64,000 nucleotides of DNA from Clostridium sp. 12(A) (GTDB taxonomy: Bacteria > Bacillota > Clostridia > Lachnospirales > Lachnospiraceae): the NCBI GenBank assembly GCA_000526575.1, contig JAGI01000002.1, positions 744,001-808,000 on the forward strand. The letters run 5' to 3'. The notes under the pieces are model-generated. The model saw only the letters and a list, made by a program, of their open reading frames with translations. It was not told where the DNA came from and did not search any database. Shown here piece after piece: positions 37,378 to 46,042 of the stretch (the first letter of the stretch is position 1; each line of letters opens with the position of its first letter). Made by a program: the position numbers and the translations under genes.

Positions 37378-38075
37378 TTCCTATCAGCCCCCAAATCCAT
37401 TTTTTTAATATTACCCATCTGATAAGCTTCTCCGATCCTGGTCTCGCCAAGACAGTAGGAGCAGAGCGCAGATGGCATAGGAAACCGAAGCTTCATTCCC
37501 TGAACCGATTTTATATCCTGGTCTTCATCGTATAATAAGCTGCCAAGTTCATAAGCACCCTGTCCGGTCAGGCCATTTACATGCATGGTAACAGCACGGG
37601 GATTGACGGAGCTTACACAGGAAGCAAAAACTTCGCGTTCTGCCTGGGATACAATATCTCCCTTGGTGATGACTACAAAATCTGCGGACTTTAACATGGG
37701 GCCAATTTTTTTCGGAGTATTGATACCGGATAGGTTATCGATGACGCAAACGCCCTTAATGTCCTTTAAGTAAGGAGAACAGCGGTTGCACAGCCCTGCT
37801 GATTCTGTAATCAGGAGATCTAGTTTCTCCTGATTGCCCCAGCTGACCACTTCTTCAATGTTAGAGGCAAAGAAATGATCGGGACATAAAGCGCCGGATA
37901 ATCCCTTTTTTACGGGGATGCCTGCTTTTTCATAGGCAGCATCGTCATCGGTATACAAACAGTCGAATTTCACCACACCGACTTTAATGTTTCTTCTATT
38001 ATAAGAAGCGATGACCTTTAATATAATGGAGGTCTTCCCGGAAGAAGGGGGACCTGAAAATATAATCAGATTCAT
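37374..38075 (-). CDS. HypB/CobW-like P-loop GTPase-type protein with two CxxC pairs
   Basis: A 233-residue SIMIBI-class P-loop protein with Walker A GPPSSGKT at 8-15, a TDDDAAYEKAGIPV segment like that of HypB, a switch-like TESAGLCNRC at about 90-99 and TKGD at 137-140 where G3E GTPases have NKxD. Two cysteine pairs (C96/C99 and C205/C208) and C39, C64 could bind a metal or Fe-S cluster. HypB and CobW relatives insert nickel, zinc or cobalt into enzymes, so a metallochaperone role is a reasonable inference. It overlaps both neighbours by four bases, showing tight coupling. Confidence 0.82.
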   Translation of the reverse strand: MNLIIFSGPPSSGKTSIILKVIASYNRRNIKVGVVKFDCLYTDDDAAYEKAGIPVKKGLSGALCPDHFFASNIEEVVSWGNQEKLDLLITESAGLCNRCSPYLKDIKGVCVIDNLSGINTPKKIGPMLKSADFVVITKGDIVSQAEREVFASCVSSVNPRAVTMHVNGLTGQGAYELGSLLYDEDQDIKSVQGMKLRFPMPSALCSYCLGETRIGEAYQMGNIKKMDLGADRK

Positions 38076-39325
38076 AAAATCTCCTTTTCTGCCGCCTGAT
38101 AAAATTTCTGCTCTATGTTCTTTATCAGTTCGCCGATATCATGATTGTGGATAAAGTCCCAGCCAAGCCACATGAAATTCTGGTCTTCTTTTAGATTATT
38201 TTCAACCAGAGGATTGGTAGATGGGAATTTTCCGTTGGAGGAAAGGATCTCGCCGATCTCTTTAGAATAAAGAAGGTCTACGAAAGGCTTCACCTTATCT
38301 TTATTCTTTGCTCTCGCCAGAAGGAAGATTGGGCTTAAAATAGCGCCGTCTTTTGGCCATACAGGATGCATTGGTCCTTTTCCATCAGCCATGCTGGCAA
38401 AAAAGTAAGGGGTAACCGTAATGGTTGGAACTTTACCCTCTCCCTTTGCAAGATGTGCTTTCACCATCTGAGCAGGATGCATGCTGCGCAGAAGTGCCTT
38501 TCCCATTTTTTCTACGCCTTCTTCTCCGTAGTAGCGGTAGATATGGAGTAAGAATGCATTGAACATATCAAGATCCTTCATGGGAAGGCTGATGCTGTTT
38601 TCAAATTCAGGCTTCATTAAATCCGCCCAGCTTTCAGGCATAGGACGATCTCCAAGAACATTGGTATTTACCATGAAGATAGCTGGAACCACGCCAATAA
38701 TCGCGTACTGGCCCTTTGGGTCCTTTAAGGATATCTTTTCGTTATCAAAATCAGGATTAATATGATCCAGACCGGAGATATCTTCAAATTCTCCAGCTTC
38801 CCGGTAACGGCCCATCATTTCCTTATCAAAGAAAAGATCAAAGCCTGCGGATAAATACAGATCAGAAAGTGCATCTGCATTGCCATTTGCAGCAATCACA
38901 CGTTCTTTTACATCATCCAGGCCTAAATTGGCAGATTTCAAATTATAATCCACTTTATAGCCAAGCTTATCGGACTGCTCACTGAGCCAGGATTCGAATT
39001 TTTCCATCAGCGGAAGGCGGATGGGACAGGGAAGGACTCCTTCAATTCTGATATCACCGCCATCTTCCTTTACCATAGGAGCAAGTCCTGTGCCCGCATC
39101 CGGAAGTGCCTGATGGATGACTTCGTCAAGTTTTGCAAGGAATGCCTCCGCATTCATCTTTCTCATGGAAAGAGCCATTTCCAGTGTGACTGTCTTACCA
39201 ATGGTGTTTCGCATGATGGGATTGCTCATTTTATCAAAACCGTTAGCCACAAAGAAATTGATTGTCTCCGGGTATTTTTCTGTTATATCATATATAGTAT
39301 CAGTTACTTTTAAATGATTTGACAT
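38072..39325 (-). CDS. DUF1858 domain fused to a substrate-binding-protein-like domain, no signal peptide
   Basis: A 417-residue protein. Residues about 1-65 (KVTDTIYDITEKYPETINFF) fit DUF1858. From about 105 it resembles the periplasmic binding proteins of Fe3+-type ABC importers (ANGNADALSDLYLSAG, NTNVLGDRPMPESWADLMKPE, SPIFLLARAKNKDKVKPFVDLL). There is no signal peptide or lipobox, so the binding domain is in the cytoplasm. ATG 39325 with AAAGGAAG upstream is chosen; an in-frame start at 39436 would add 37 residues without a signal sequence. It is first in the operon with the GTPase and ABC ATPase. Confidence 0.8.
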   Translation of the reverse strand: MSNHLKVTDTIYDITEKYPETINFFVANGFDKMSNPIMRNTIGKTVTLEMALSMRKMNAEAFLAKLDEVIHQALPDAGTGLAPMVKEDGGDIRIEGVLPCPIRLPLMEKFESWLSEQSDKLGYKVDYNLKSANLGLDDVKERVIAANGNADALSDLYLSAGFDLFFDKEMMGRYREAGEFEDISGLDHINPDFDNEKISLKDPKGQYAIIGVVPAIFMVNTNVLGDRPMPESWADLMKPEFENSISLPMKDLDMFNAFLLHIYRYYGEEGVEKMGKALLRSMHPAQMVKAHLAKGEGKVPTITVTPYFFASMADGKGPMHPVWPKDGAILSPIFLLARAKNKDKVKPFVDLLYSKEIGEILSSNGKFPSTNPLVENNLKEDQNFMWLGWDFIHNHDIGELIKNIEQKFYQAAEKEIL

Positions 39326-39613
39326 AGTTTCTTCCTTTCTGATGGTAATAAGTGGTAATAAGTAAATGTTTTTCAAACTATCTTTCGTAGGTACTATCAT
39401 ACCATAACATTTCCTCTTTGTTTGTTGTAGATACAACCAAGTACCAAAACATTATTGATACAAATTATTATGAGACCTCATTGGAGGCATGTAACTAAAA
39501 TGATACCATACTTTGATAAAATTATTGTAGATTTTCTTATTATTTTTTTAAGTGAAAGCCTCGAAAAATCTGGAATTCTAAATATTTCTCATTAAAAACC
39601 TTAAAAATATCTG

Positions 39614-39731
39614 TCTTTGTGGCGCGGAAAAAGGATTGTGTTGTTTTAAGGTTTATGCTATACTTACTAAGGTTTGTCATTTTTTTGTAAAATGAATGCT
39701 AATTTTGTGTTAAAATGGCACGCCACAAAGA
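39614..39731. repeat. Separated 11-bp inverted repeat flanking the pit promoter
   Basis: TCTTTGTGGCG (39614-39624) is the exact reverse complement of CGCCACAAAGA (39721-39731), 96 bases apart with the promoter between them. It may be a two-site operator or a long-range RNA/DNA pairing. Confidence 0.6.
39636..39664 (+). promoter_or_regulatory. SigA-type promoter of the phosphate transporter operon
   Basis: TTGTGT (39636-39641), a 17-base spacer ending in ATGC, and TATACT (39659-39664); leader of about 120 bases. Confidence 0.6.
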
Positions 39732-39793
39732 ATATTGTTGACCGCTGATTATTTAGTATTTACTTTTGCGGCAAAAAATTTGGAGGTGATTGC

Positions 39794-40855
39794 TTGGGTG
39801 TTACCTTAGGTGAGTTTTTAGTGGAGCTGACAAAAAATCTGCCACTCCTTATCGTATCTGTTCTGACATTAGGTGTTATACTTGTTAATGGCTGGACTGA
39901 TGCACCGAACGCGATAGCGACATGCATATCCACCCGTTCTATGAGGCCAAGAACGGCGATTTTAATGGCGGCAATAATGAATTTTGCCGGGATTTTGATT
40001 ATGACCTCTTTTAATGCTACCGTTGCCATGACCATTTATAATATGGTAGATTTCGGGCAGGGAGCAAACCAGGCCGGTGATGCGCTGACCGCACTTTGTG
40101 CAGCATTGGCAGCTATCGTACTTTGGGCAGTTCTTGCCTGGAAGTTTGGTATTCCTACAAGCGAAAGTCATGCACTGATTGCAGGTCTTAGCGGTTCAGC
40201 CATTGCTCTTCACGGAAGCCTTTCCGGCGTAAACGGAAGTGAATGGGTGAAAGTATTGTACGGACTGGTGGCATCTGCAGTATTAGGCTTTAGCCTTGGA
40301 TGGATCATGACAAAGCTGACGGAACGCTTATGCCGGAACGTAGACAGAGGAGCTGCTCAGCCATTTTTTAAAGGGGCTCAGATTGCTGGTGCTGCGGCCA
40401 TGGCATTTATGCACGGAGCACAGGATGGACAGAAGTTCATGAGTGTATTTTTGCTGGGTACATTTCTTGCTAGAGGAAATGGTGGTGAAAGTACCTTTGC
40501 AGTGCCTTTCTGGCTCATGGTTCTTTGTGCCGCAGTTATGGGACTTGGAACCTCCATTGGTGGTATGCGCATCATCAAAACAGTAGGTATGAGTATGGTT
40601 AAATTGGAAAAATATCAGGGATTTTCTGCCGATATTGCGGCGGCTGCCTGTTTGATGGTTTCCACTCTGACCGGAATGCCGGTTAGTACCACCCATACAA
40701 AAACGACAGCAATGATGGGAGTAGGCGCTTCAAAGCGTATCAGTGCTGTAAACTGGGGAGTTGCAAGAGAGATGGCACTTGCATGGATTCTTACGTTTCC
40801 GGGTTGTGGATTGGTTGGATTTTTGATGACCCATCTGTTTTTGCGTATTTTTTAA
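39794..40855 (+). CDS. pit: PiT-family inorganic phosphate transporter
   Basis: A 353-residue membrane transporter of the PiT/PHO4 family, moving phosphate with H+ or as a metal-phosphate complex. The duplicated family signatures are visible: NGWTDAPNAIATCISTR near residue 36 and the matching C-terminal AAACLMVSTLTGMPVSTTHT; also GIPTSESHALIAGLSG and FMHGAQDGQKFM. About ten membrane segments. TTG 39794 follows GGAGGTGAT and is the best start, with no better ATG. It is followed 29 bases later by its usual DUF47 partner. Confidence 0.93.
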   Translation: MGVTLGEFLVELTKNLPLLIVSVLTLGVILVNGWTDAPNAIATCISTRSMRPRTAILMAAIMNFAGILIMTSFNATVAMTIYNMVDFGQGANQAGDALTALCAALAAIVLWAVLAWKFGIPTSESHALIAGLSGSAIALHGSLSGVNGSEWVKVLYGLVASAVLGFSLGWIMTKLTERLCRNVDRGAAQPFFKGAQIAGAAAMAFMHGAQDGQKFMSVFLLGTFLARGNGGESTFAVPFWLMVLCAAVMGLGTSIGGMRIIKTVGMSMVKLEKYQGFSADIAAAACLMVSTLTGMPVSTTHTKTTAMMGVGASKRISAVNWGVAREMALAWILTFPGCGLVGFLMTHLFLRIF

Positions 40856-40884
40856 AGTGAGTTATTCTGAAGGGAGATAAAGGA

Positions 40885-41508
40885 ATGGCAAAAAGAAGTG
40901 ACAATGAGTATTTTACGCTGTTTGTCAAAATGTCAGAGGTTGCGTTAAAGACTCATAAGATGCTGACAGAGATACTGAGTAATTTTGATCTGGACAAGCT
41001 GCCGGAACAGCTTGACAATCTTCACGAGCTTGAATCAGAAGGAGACCGTCATACCCATGAGCTTATGAAGAGAGTTGCAAAGGATTTTGTTACTCCAATT
41101 GAGAGAGATGATATCATTGCCCTTGGAAGAGAGCTTGATGATATTACAGATAATATAGAAGATATCCTGATTAAAATCTACATGTATAATATCAAATCCA
41201 TTACACCAGAAGCGATGGAAATGCTTAAAGTCGTTGGACAGTGTTGTGAAAAAGTGAACAGTTTAGTGGTAGAATTCTCAAACTTCCGTAAATCAGATAC
41301 TATCTTAAAGGACATTGTTGAGATCAACCATTTAGAAGAGCTCGGCGATGATTTATACATCAAAGCGTTCCGTAACCTTTACACAAAGGGCGGCGATCCT
41401 CTGGAAGTTATCGCCTGGTCAGAAGTTTACAAGCAGCTGGAAAAATGCTGCGACACTTGTGAACACGCTGCAGATGTTGTTGAGTGCGTCATTGTTAAAA
41501 ATACTTAA
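40885..41508 (+). CDS. DUF47 (PhoU-like) phosphate transport accessory protein
   Basis: A 207-residue helical protein of the DUF47/PhoU-like family (HELESEGDRHTHELMKRVAKDFVTP, ERDDIIALGRELDDITDNIED). Such proteins are cytoplasmic, bind metal through Glu/Asp-rich motifs and are paired with PiT transporters, whose activity they likely regulate. The pairing here is direct: 29 bases between genes, AAGGGAG upstream, and a common terminator after it. Confidence 0.93.
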   Translation: MAKRSDNEYFTLFVKMSEVALKTHKMLTEILSNFDLDKLPEQLDNLHELESEGDRHTHELMKRVAKDFVTPIERDDIIALGRELDDITDNIEDILIKIYMYNIKSITPEAMEMLKVVGQCCEKVNSLVVEFSNFRKSDTILKDIVEINHLEELGDDLYIKAFRNLYTKGGDPLEVIAWSEVYKQLEKCCDTCEHAADVVECVIVKNT

Positions 41509-41510
41509 TC

Positions 41511-41556
41511 AAAAAAACCTTGGTTTCTTTATAGAAAGAAAATCAAGGTTTTTTTG
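41511..41556. terminator. Bidirectional terminator between DUF47 and lysR genes
   Basis: AAAAACCTTG (41513-41522) pairs with CAAGGTTTTT (41544-41553), with an inner GTTTCTTT/AAAGAAAA pairing; T-run on plus and A-run (T-run on minus) at the other side. Confidence 0.85.
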
Positions 41557-41559
41557 ATA

Positions 41560-42474
41560 TCACATCATTACTTTCTTATTCTCTTTCATCTGTTTAAAGA
41601 AATCCAGTAATACATTTGTTTTTTCATATAACTGGGGATTATCGTCGTTAGCAGACAACTTCACAAGTCCAATGCCTGTTTTGACCGCACCTCTGATCCG
41701 ATAGTATGTAAGCTGGGGAAACATATAGAGATTAGCCAACTGCTTTGGCAGCAAGGCGCAGCCTCCCTTTTGAATCAGGATGGGAAAAATCATCATATGT
41801 CTTGGAACGGTACCTGATATTTCTTTTTTATATCCAATTTGATCTAACTGCATTTTAGCTAATCTATAGATATCTGAATTCTTAGAGATGGTATATACGT
41901 GATCCGGTTTAAAACCAGCCAGATCGATTTCACTTCCCTGTTCAAAGGGAAATGTATCCTTATTGCAAATGAGGACCATCTCATCTGTTACAAGAGGTAC
42001 GATGTCATATCCTTTATCCGGCAATAAATCAGTACGGCAGATCGCAGCGTCAATTTCCTTTTGTGTAAGCTGTTTCATCAGGTAGCTTTGATCTGATTCC
42101 GAGATCTGAACGGAATAGTTGGTGTATGTTTCTTGAAAATCCAGAAGCGGCTCCATGATTCCGCTTTCTGCCAAGCATGGGATTGTCCCAATGTTTAAGC
42201 GGTAAATACATGGAGAGATACCAAACTTATTTAGTTTGAGCCGGAGTTCATGGGAAAAATTCCGTATGTTAAGAGCGTATTCTAAATATATTTTTCCCGC
42301 TTCCGTTAGCTCTGCCTTTGTGTTGCTTCTTACAAACAATACTACACCAAGTTCATTTTCGATCGCTTTAATATGCTTTGATAACGCTGATTGTGAGATA
42401 TAAATACTATCAGCTGCTGTAGAAAAACTCTTGTGCTCCGCCAATGCCAAAAAATCGTCGATCCATCTGATCAT
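41560..42474 (-). CDS. LysR-type transcriptional regulator of the decarboxylase locus
   Basis: A 304-residue LysR regulator. The winged helix-turn-helix is at residues about 1-60 (LALAEHKSFSTAADSIYISQSALSKHIKAIE) and an effector-binding domain follows (LNIGTIPCLAESGIMEPLLDF). ATG 42474 has a G-rich AAGGGGGG site; a longer in-frame start at 42516 was rejected since the family begins at MIRWIDDFLALAE. Divergent position from the UbiD operon indicates it senses an aromatic acid or related effector and activates that operon; the effector is not known. Confidence 0.92.
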   Translation of the reverse strand: MIRWIDDFLALAEHKSFSTAADSIYISQSALSKHIKAIENELGVVLFVRSNTKAELTEAGKIYLEYALNIRNFSHELRLKLNKFGISPCIYRLNIGTIPCLAESGIMEPLLDFQETYTNYSVQISESDQSYLMKQLTQKEIDAAICRTDLLPDKGYDIVPLVTDEMVLICNKDTFPFEQGSEIDLAGFKPDHVYTISKNSDIYRLAKMQLDQIGYKKEISGTVPRHMMIFPILIQKGGCALLPKQLANLYMFPQLTYYRIRGAVKTGIGLVKLSANDDNPQLYEKTNVLLDFFKQMKENKKVMM

Positions 42475-42907
42475 GATTGGTGCCCCCCCTTTTGCCTCAT
42501 ATGGTCTATAAAGCATCTTTTGTAGTTATAAAATAATGAAAAATTGTCTTTTTATAAGATATTTTGTCATTGATCATATTATAATACAGAATCACCAGAA
42601 GGAAAATACAATTTTACTAATTTGTGCTGACATTTTAGAATAGGGCCAAGTGATTAAATTCGACAAACAGTGACATACAACTATACCTAATTTAGTACAA
42701 TTCATTTGTTATTCTTTGAATTCAACCTATTTTTTTGTTATTTCCTCCAAATGTAATGAGCCGATATGGAGTGCGTCTTTCTGTTTTGGAATATGCTCCC
42801 GTTTCTTTTCGAATTGCCATGGTTTCTTCAAATGCTATAATCGAAGAAACTGGTGGTATTTCACCTGGAAACCGCAAACAGGTCACAAAAGATCAGGAGG
42901 ATGAGTT
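42475..42907. promoter_or_regulatory. Divergent control region of lysR and the UbiD operon
   Basis: A 433-base region without a convincing gene. A candidate plus-strand promoter is TTTACT (42613-42618), 17 bases, TAGAAT (42636-42641), giving a leader of about 260 bases before the UbiD gene. LysR binding sites are expected here, but I could not single out one T-N11-A motif with confidence. An ATG-initiated frame at 42735-42953 lacks a ribosome site. Confidence 0.4.
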
Positions 42908-44347
42908 ATGGCAAACGTTTATCAGGATTTGCGAAGTTTTCTTTCCACGTTAGAAGAAAACGGTCAATTGGTTCGTATTAAGGAAGAAGTAAATCCAGAA
43001 CCTGACATTGCTGCGGCTGGCAGAGCTGCGGCCAATATCGAGAATGCTCCGGCAGTACTATTTGAAAAAGTCAAAGGGTATCCCTACAGCGTTGTAACCA
43101 ATGTACATGGTTCCTGGGCCAATCATGCCCTTATGCTTGGTATGCCTAAAACAGCTTCGACAAAAGAACAATTTCATGAGATTAACCGCAGATGGGAGAG
43201 CTTTCCTGTAAAGCCTGAGATTCTGGACCGGGATAAGGCGCCCTGCAAGGAGAATACCATTGATAATCCAGAGGATATCAATCTTTTTGAAATACTTCCC
43301 CTATACCGGATCAATGAACAGGACAGCGGTTTCTTCCTCTCAAAAGCTTCCATCATTACTGCTGATCCCAATGAGCCGGATAATTTTGACAAACTGAACG
43401 TAGGTACTTACCGCATCCAGGTCAAAGGAAAAAACCGTGTGGGAATTCAGGCTCTTGCTTTTCATGATATTGCCATACAGCTGGAGGCAGCCGAACGAAA
43501 GAATGAGAGAGTTCCTATCTGTATTACCGTAGGCAACAGTCCTCTTGTGACCTATATGGCTTCCACACCAGTCATGTATACACAAAATGAGTATGAATTT
43601 GTCGGCGCACTTCAAGATGGGGTTCCCACTCAAATTGTAAAATCAGATCTTTATGATAATCTATACGTTCCCGCCGGATCAGAGGTGGTACTGGAAGGCT
43701 ATATCGAACCGCGGGTTCGGGAAGTCGAAGGACCTTTTGGTGAATTTCCAGGCTCTTATTCCGGTTCCCGCCGTCAGTGTGTGATTACCATTACCCATGT
43801 AACTCACCGGACCAATCCCATTTTTGAAAATCTGTATCTGGGTATTCCCTGGACGGAGATTGATTACCTTATGGCTCTTAACACATCGGTTCCCCTATAC
43901 CAGCAGATCAAGCGGGATTTCCCAGAAGTCCAGGCCGTTAACGCCATGTACACCCATGGAATTGGCTGTATCATCTCTACCAAGGTACGTTTCGGAGGCT
44001 TTGGCAAGGAGGTCGCCTTCCGTCTGCTTTCTACACCCCATGGAGGCTCTTACAGTAAGATCATCATCATCGTAGATGAATTTGTGGATCCCTTTAATCT
44101 GCCCCAGGTAATGTGGGCCATGACAACAAGAGTACGTCCGGATAAGGATGTGGTAGTCATACCTAACTGTCCTGGAATGCCTCTTGATCCATCTTCCTTC
44201 CCGGCAGGTATGCATTCCAAGCTGATTATCGATGCTACCACACCAAAGGATCCGGAACCCAATCCACGTGAAGTAGAGCTTTTGGAGCCTCCTGTGGGTT
44301 ATGAAAAATATGAGACCTTGATTCGCGAACTGATGGCAAAGATGTAA
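42908..44347 (+). CDS. UbiD-family aromatic acid decarboxylase (large subunit)
   Basis: A 479-residue UbiD-type decarboxylase. These enzymes use prenylated FMN to remove or add a carboxyl group on aromatic or alpha,beta-unsaturated acids. Family segments include VVTNVHGSWANHALMLG, GPFGEFPGSYSGS, PIFENLYLGIPWTEIDYL and GMPLDPSS. The small zinc-ribbon subunit directly downstream and UbiX in the operon identify it as the C subunit of a hydroxyarylic acid decarboxylase (ShdC/VdcC or LpdC type). CAGGAGGATG lies seven bases before the ATG. The substrate (for example a hydroxybenzoate, vanillate or gallate) cannot be told from sequence. Confidence 0.93.
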   Translation: MANVYQDLRSFLSTLEENGQLVRIKEEVNPEPDIAAAGRAAANIENAPAVLFEKVKGYPYSVVTNVHGSWANHALMLGMPKTASTKEQFHEINRRWESFPVKPEILDRDKAPCKENTIDNPEDINLFEILPLYRINEQDSGFFLSKASIITADPNEPDNFDKLNVGTYRIQVKGKNRVGIQALAFHDIAIQLEAAERKNERVPICITVGNSPLVTYMASTPVMYTQNEYEFVGALQDGVPTQIVKSDLYDNLYVPAGSEVVLEGYIEPRVREVEGPFGEFPGSYSGSRRQCVITITHVTHRTNPIFENLYLGIPWTEIDYLMALNTSVPLYQQIKRDFPEVQAVNAMYTHGIGCIISTKVRFGGFGKEVAFRLLSTPHGGSYSKIIIIVDEFVDPFNLPQVMWAMTTRVRPDKDVVVIPNCPGMPLDPSSFPAGMHSKLIIDATTPKDPEPNPREVELLEPPVGYEKYETLIRELMAKM

Positions 44348-44373
44348 GACCATAATGGAAGGAGCAAAGAACT

Positions 44374-44580
44374 ATGAAATGTCCACGCTGTGACGGCAAT
44401 AAAATCGAAATAATTGCAACCTCACCCGTAGGGAATGTGTGGGAGGTTTATGAATGTATGGATTGTTTTTATTCCTGGCGGTCCACAGAGACTCCGGTTG
44501 TACACGAAAAATTTAAATTGACGAAAGAGCAGATTGACCATCTGCCTATGATTCCACCGATTCCGCCCCTGGATAAGTAA
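44374..44580 (+). CDS. Small zinc-ribbon subunit D of hydroxyarylic acid decarboxylase
   Basis: A 68-residue protein with two CxxC pairs (C3/C6 and C28/C31) predicted to bind zinc, ending in a Pro-rich tail (PMIPPIPPLDK). It matches the VdcD/ShdD-type small subunit that accompanies UbiD-type decarboxylases in non-oxidative decarboxylase operons. GGAAGGAGC lies upstream; it begins 26 bases after the UbiD gene. Its exact biochemical role is unsettled in the family. Confidence 0.9.
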   Translation: MKCPRCDGNKIEIIATSPVGNVWEVYECMDCFYSWRSTETPVVHEKFKLTKEQIDHLPMIPPIPPLDK

Positions 44581-44633
44581 ACGAACAGGGAATATCTTTA
44601 TGCAATGCCTTAGAATAGAAAGGAGTGTTTGCT

Positions 44634-46016
44634 ATGAAATGGAATAAACAGATCCTTGGTTTTTTCGGCGGTATCCTCGTTCTTGCCATCGTCTTATTTC
44701 TACCTTTAGAGGGACTGGCAAGGGAAGGTCGTATTTTTCTTGGATTAACGCTTATGACCGTTGTCTGGTGGGCCACGCAGGTGGCCCAGTCCGGATATGT
44801 AGGGGGATTCTATGTTGTTTGTTTATGCCTCTTAAAGCTGGCGGATACAAAGGTTATTTTTGCAAGCTGGACCGGCTCGACCCTTTGGCTGGTAATCGGT
44901 GCCTATATGATAGCCAATGCGGTAAAAAAATCTGGTTTGGGCGAGCGGATCTCTTATATGTACATCTTAAAATTTGTTAGATCATGGAGAAGTATTATTA
45001 TTGGAATCTTCGTACTCACACTTATTTTATCCCTCCTGATTCCAAACCCATGGTCCAGAGCCTTTCTGATTATGTCAGTGATGACAGTAATTATAAAGGC
45101 TGCAAAGATGCCAAAGGAGGATGCTGTTAAAGTAGGCTTTACTGTTTTTGCGGCGTCTGTACCAGTATCTTTGATCTTTATGACTGGTGATTCCATTATA
45201 AATCCGTTGGTGGTCAGCTATTCTACCTCCAGCAATATTAATTTTATCACCTGGCTTGTGATCATTGGTCCTCCTGCTGTTTTTTTAAGTTTAATGAATC
45301 TTTTTCTGATTCTTGTTCTGTTTAAACCGACCAGGGAAGTCACCATGGATTTTGAGGAAGTACGGAAAGCCAAGACCGATCTTGGCAGGATCAGCGAGAA
45401 AGAGATACGGACATTGGTGTGGATTCTCATAGCCATTGCCTTATGGGTTACCAACGGCATCACTGGGCTGGATATCGGCTGGGTAACTCTGGCTGTTGCC
45501 ATGTGTCTTTCCCTTCCTGTCATTGGCAATGTACTCACGCCAAAGGAATGGGGAGATGTACCAGTTCATGTTCTTGTATTCTTAACAGCTGCAATGGCAA
45601 TCGGAAAGGTTGGGGCAGCGACTGGTCTTAACGACTGGCTGGCGGTTACCTTGCTGCCTGACAAGCTGCCGGAGAACATCTTTATACTGGCAGTATTGAT
45701 TGGTGGGATTGCAATTGTAATTCACATGTTCATCGGCTCGGTCATTGCGGCAATGGGGGTGGCTGTTCCGGCTATTCTCGTATGTACCAATGCACTGGGA
45801 ATTGATCCTTTCGTGATTGCGGCCATTATCTACCTGGCAGTCTATACTCACTACATCATGCCGTTCCATCATCTTAATATCCTGGTGGGACAAGGGGAAG
45901 AAAACGGAATGTATACCCAAAAGGAAGTCATGAAAATGGGAATTCCGTTGCTGATTCCCGTATTTCTCACAGTTATCTTTGCAGTGATGTGGTTTACCGT
46001 ACTTGGCCTTGTATAA
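44634..46016 (+). CDS. SLC13-family (DASS) anion permease
   Basis: A 460-residue membrane protein with about 11-12 hydrophobic segments. The SLC13/DASS pattern is seen in LIPNPWSRAFLIMSVM, a SNT-like stretch, and the C-terminal MFIGSVIAAMGVAVPAILV with YTHYIMPFHH. DASS proteins move dicarboxylates, citrate or other organic anions with Na+. In this operon it most probably brings in the aromatic acid substrate, or exchanges substrate and product; inferred. ATG 44634 is eight bases after AAGGAG; a GTG at 44625 overlaps that site. Confidence 0.88.
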   Translation: MKWNKQILGFFGGILVLAIVLFLPLEGLAREGRIFLGLTLMTVVWWATQVAQSGYVGGFYVVCLCLLKLADTKVIFASWTGSTLWLVIGAYMIANAVKKSGLGERISYMYILKFVRSWRSIIIGIFVLTLILSLLIPNPWSRAFLIMSVMTVIIKAAKMPKEDAVKVGFTVFAASVPVSLIFMTGDSIINPLVVSYSTSSNINFITWLVIIGPPAVFLSLMNLFLILVLFKPTREVTMDFEEVRKAKTDLGRISEKEIRTLVWILIAIALWVTNGITGLDIGWVTLAVAMCLSLPVIGNVLTPKEWGDVPVHVLVFLTAAMAIGKVGAATGLNDWLAVTLLPDKLPENIFILAVLIGGIAIVIHMFIGSVIAAMGVAVPAILVCTNALGIDPFVIAAIIYLAVYTHYIMPFHHLNILVGQGEENGMYTQKEVMKMGIPLLIPVFLTVIFAVMWFTVLGLV

Positions 46017-46042
46017 GAAAAAATAGGAATGAGGTTGTATCC

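Larger units (their letters stand above)
39326..39793. other. Intergenic region between divergent SBP-like and phosphate transporter operons
   Basis: This 468-base AT-rich stretch holds no credible ORF. It contains the pit promoter at 39636-39664 and an 11-bp inverted repeat enclosing it (39614-39624 and 39721-39731). A stem-like GAGACCTCATTGGAGG lies near 39472-39487. I found no recognisable riboswitch. Confidence 0.6.

Noticed and set aside
36373-39325. Ordinary ABC importer operon
   Set aside because: There is no permease gene, and the binding-protein-like component has no signal peptide or lipobox, so an importer label would be misleading.
42735-42953. Small ORF (72 residues) in the lysR-UbiD control region
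   Set aside because: No ribosome site, it runs into the UbiD gene in another frame, and it matches nothing recognisable; treated as leader sequence.
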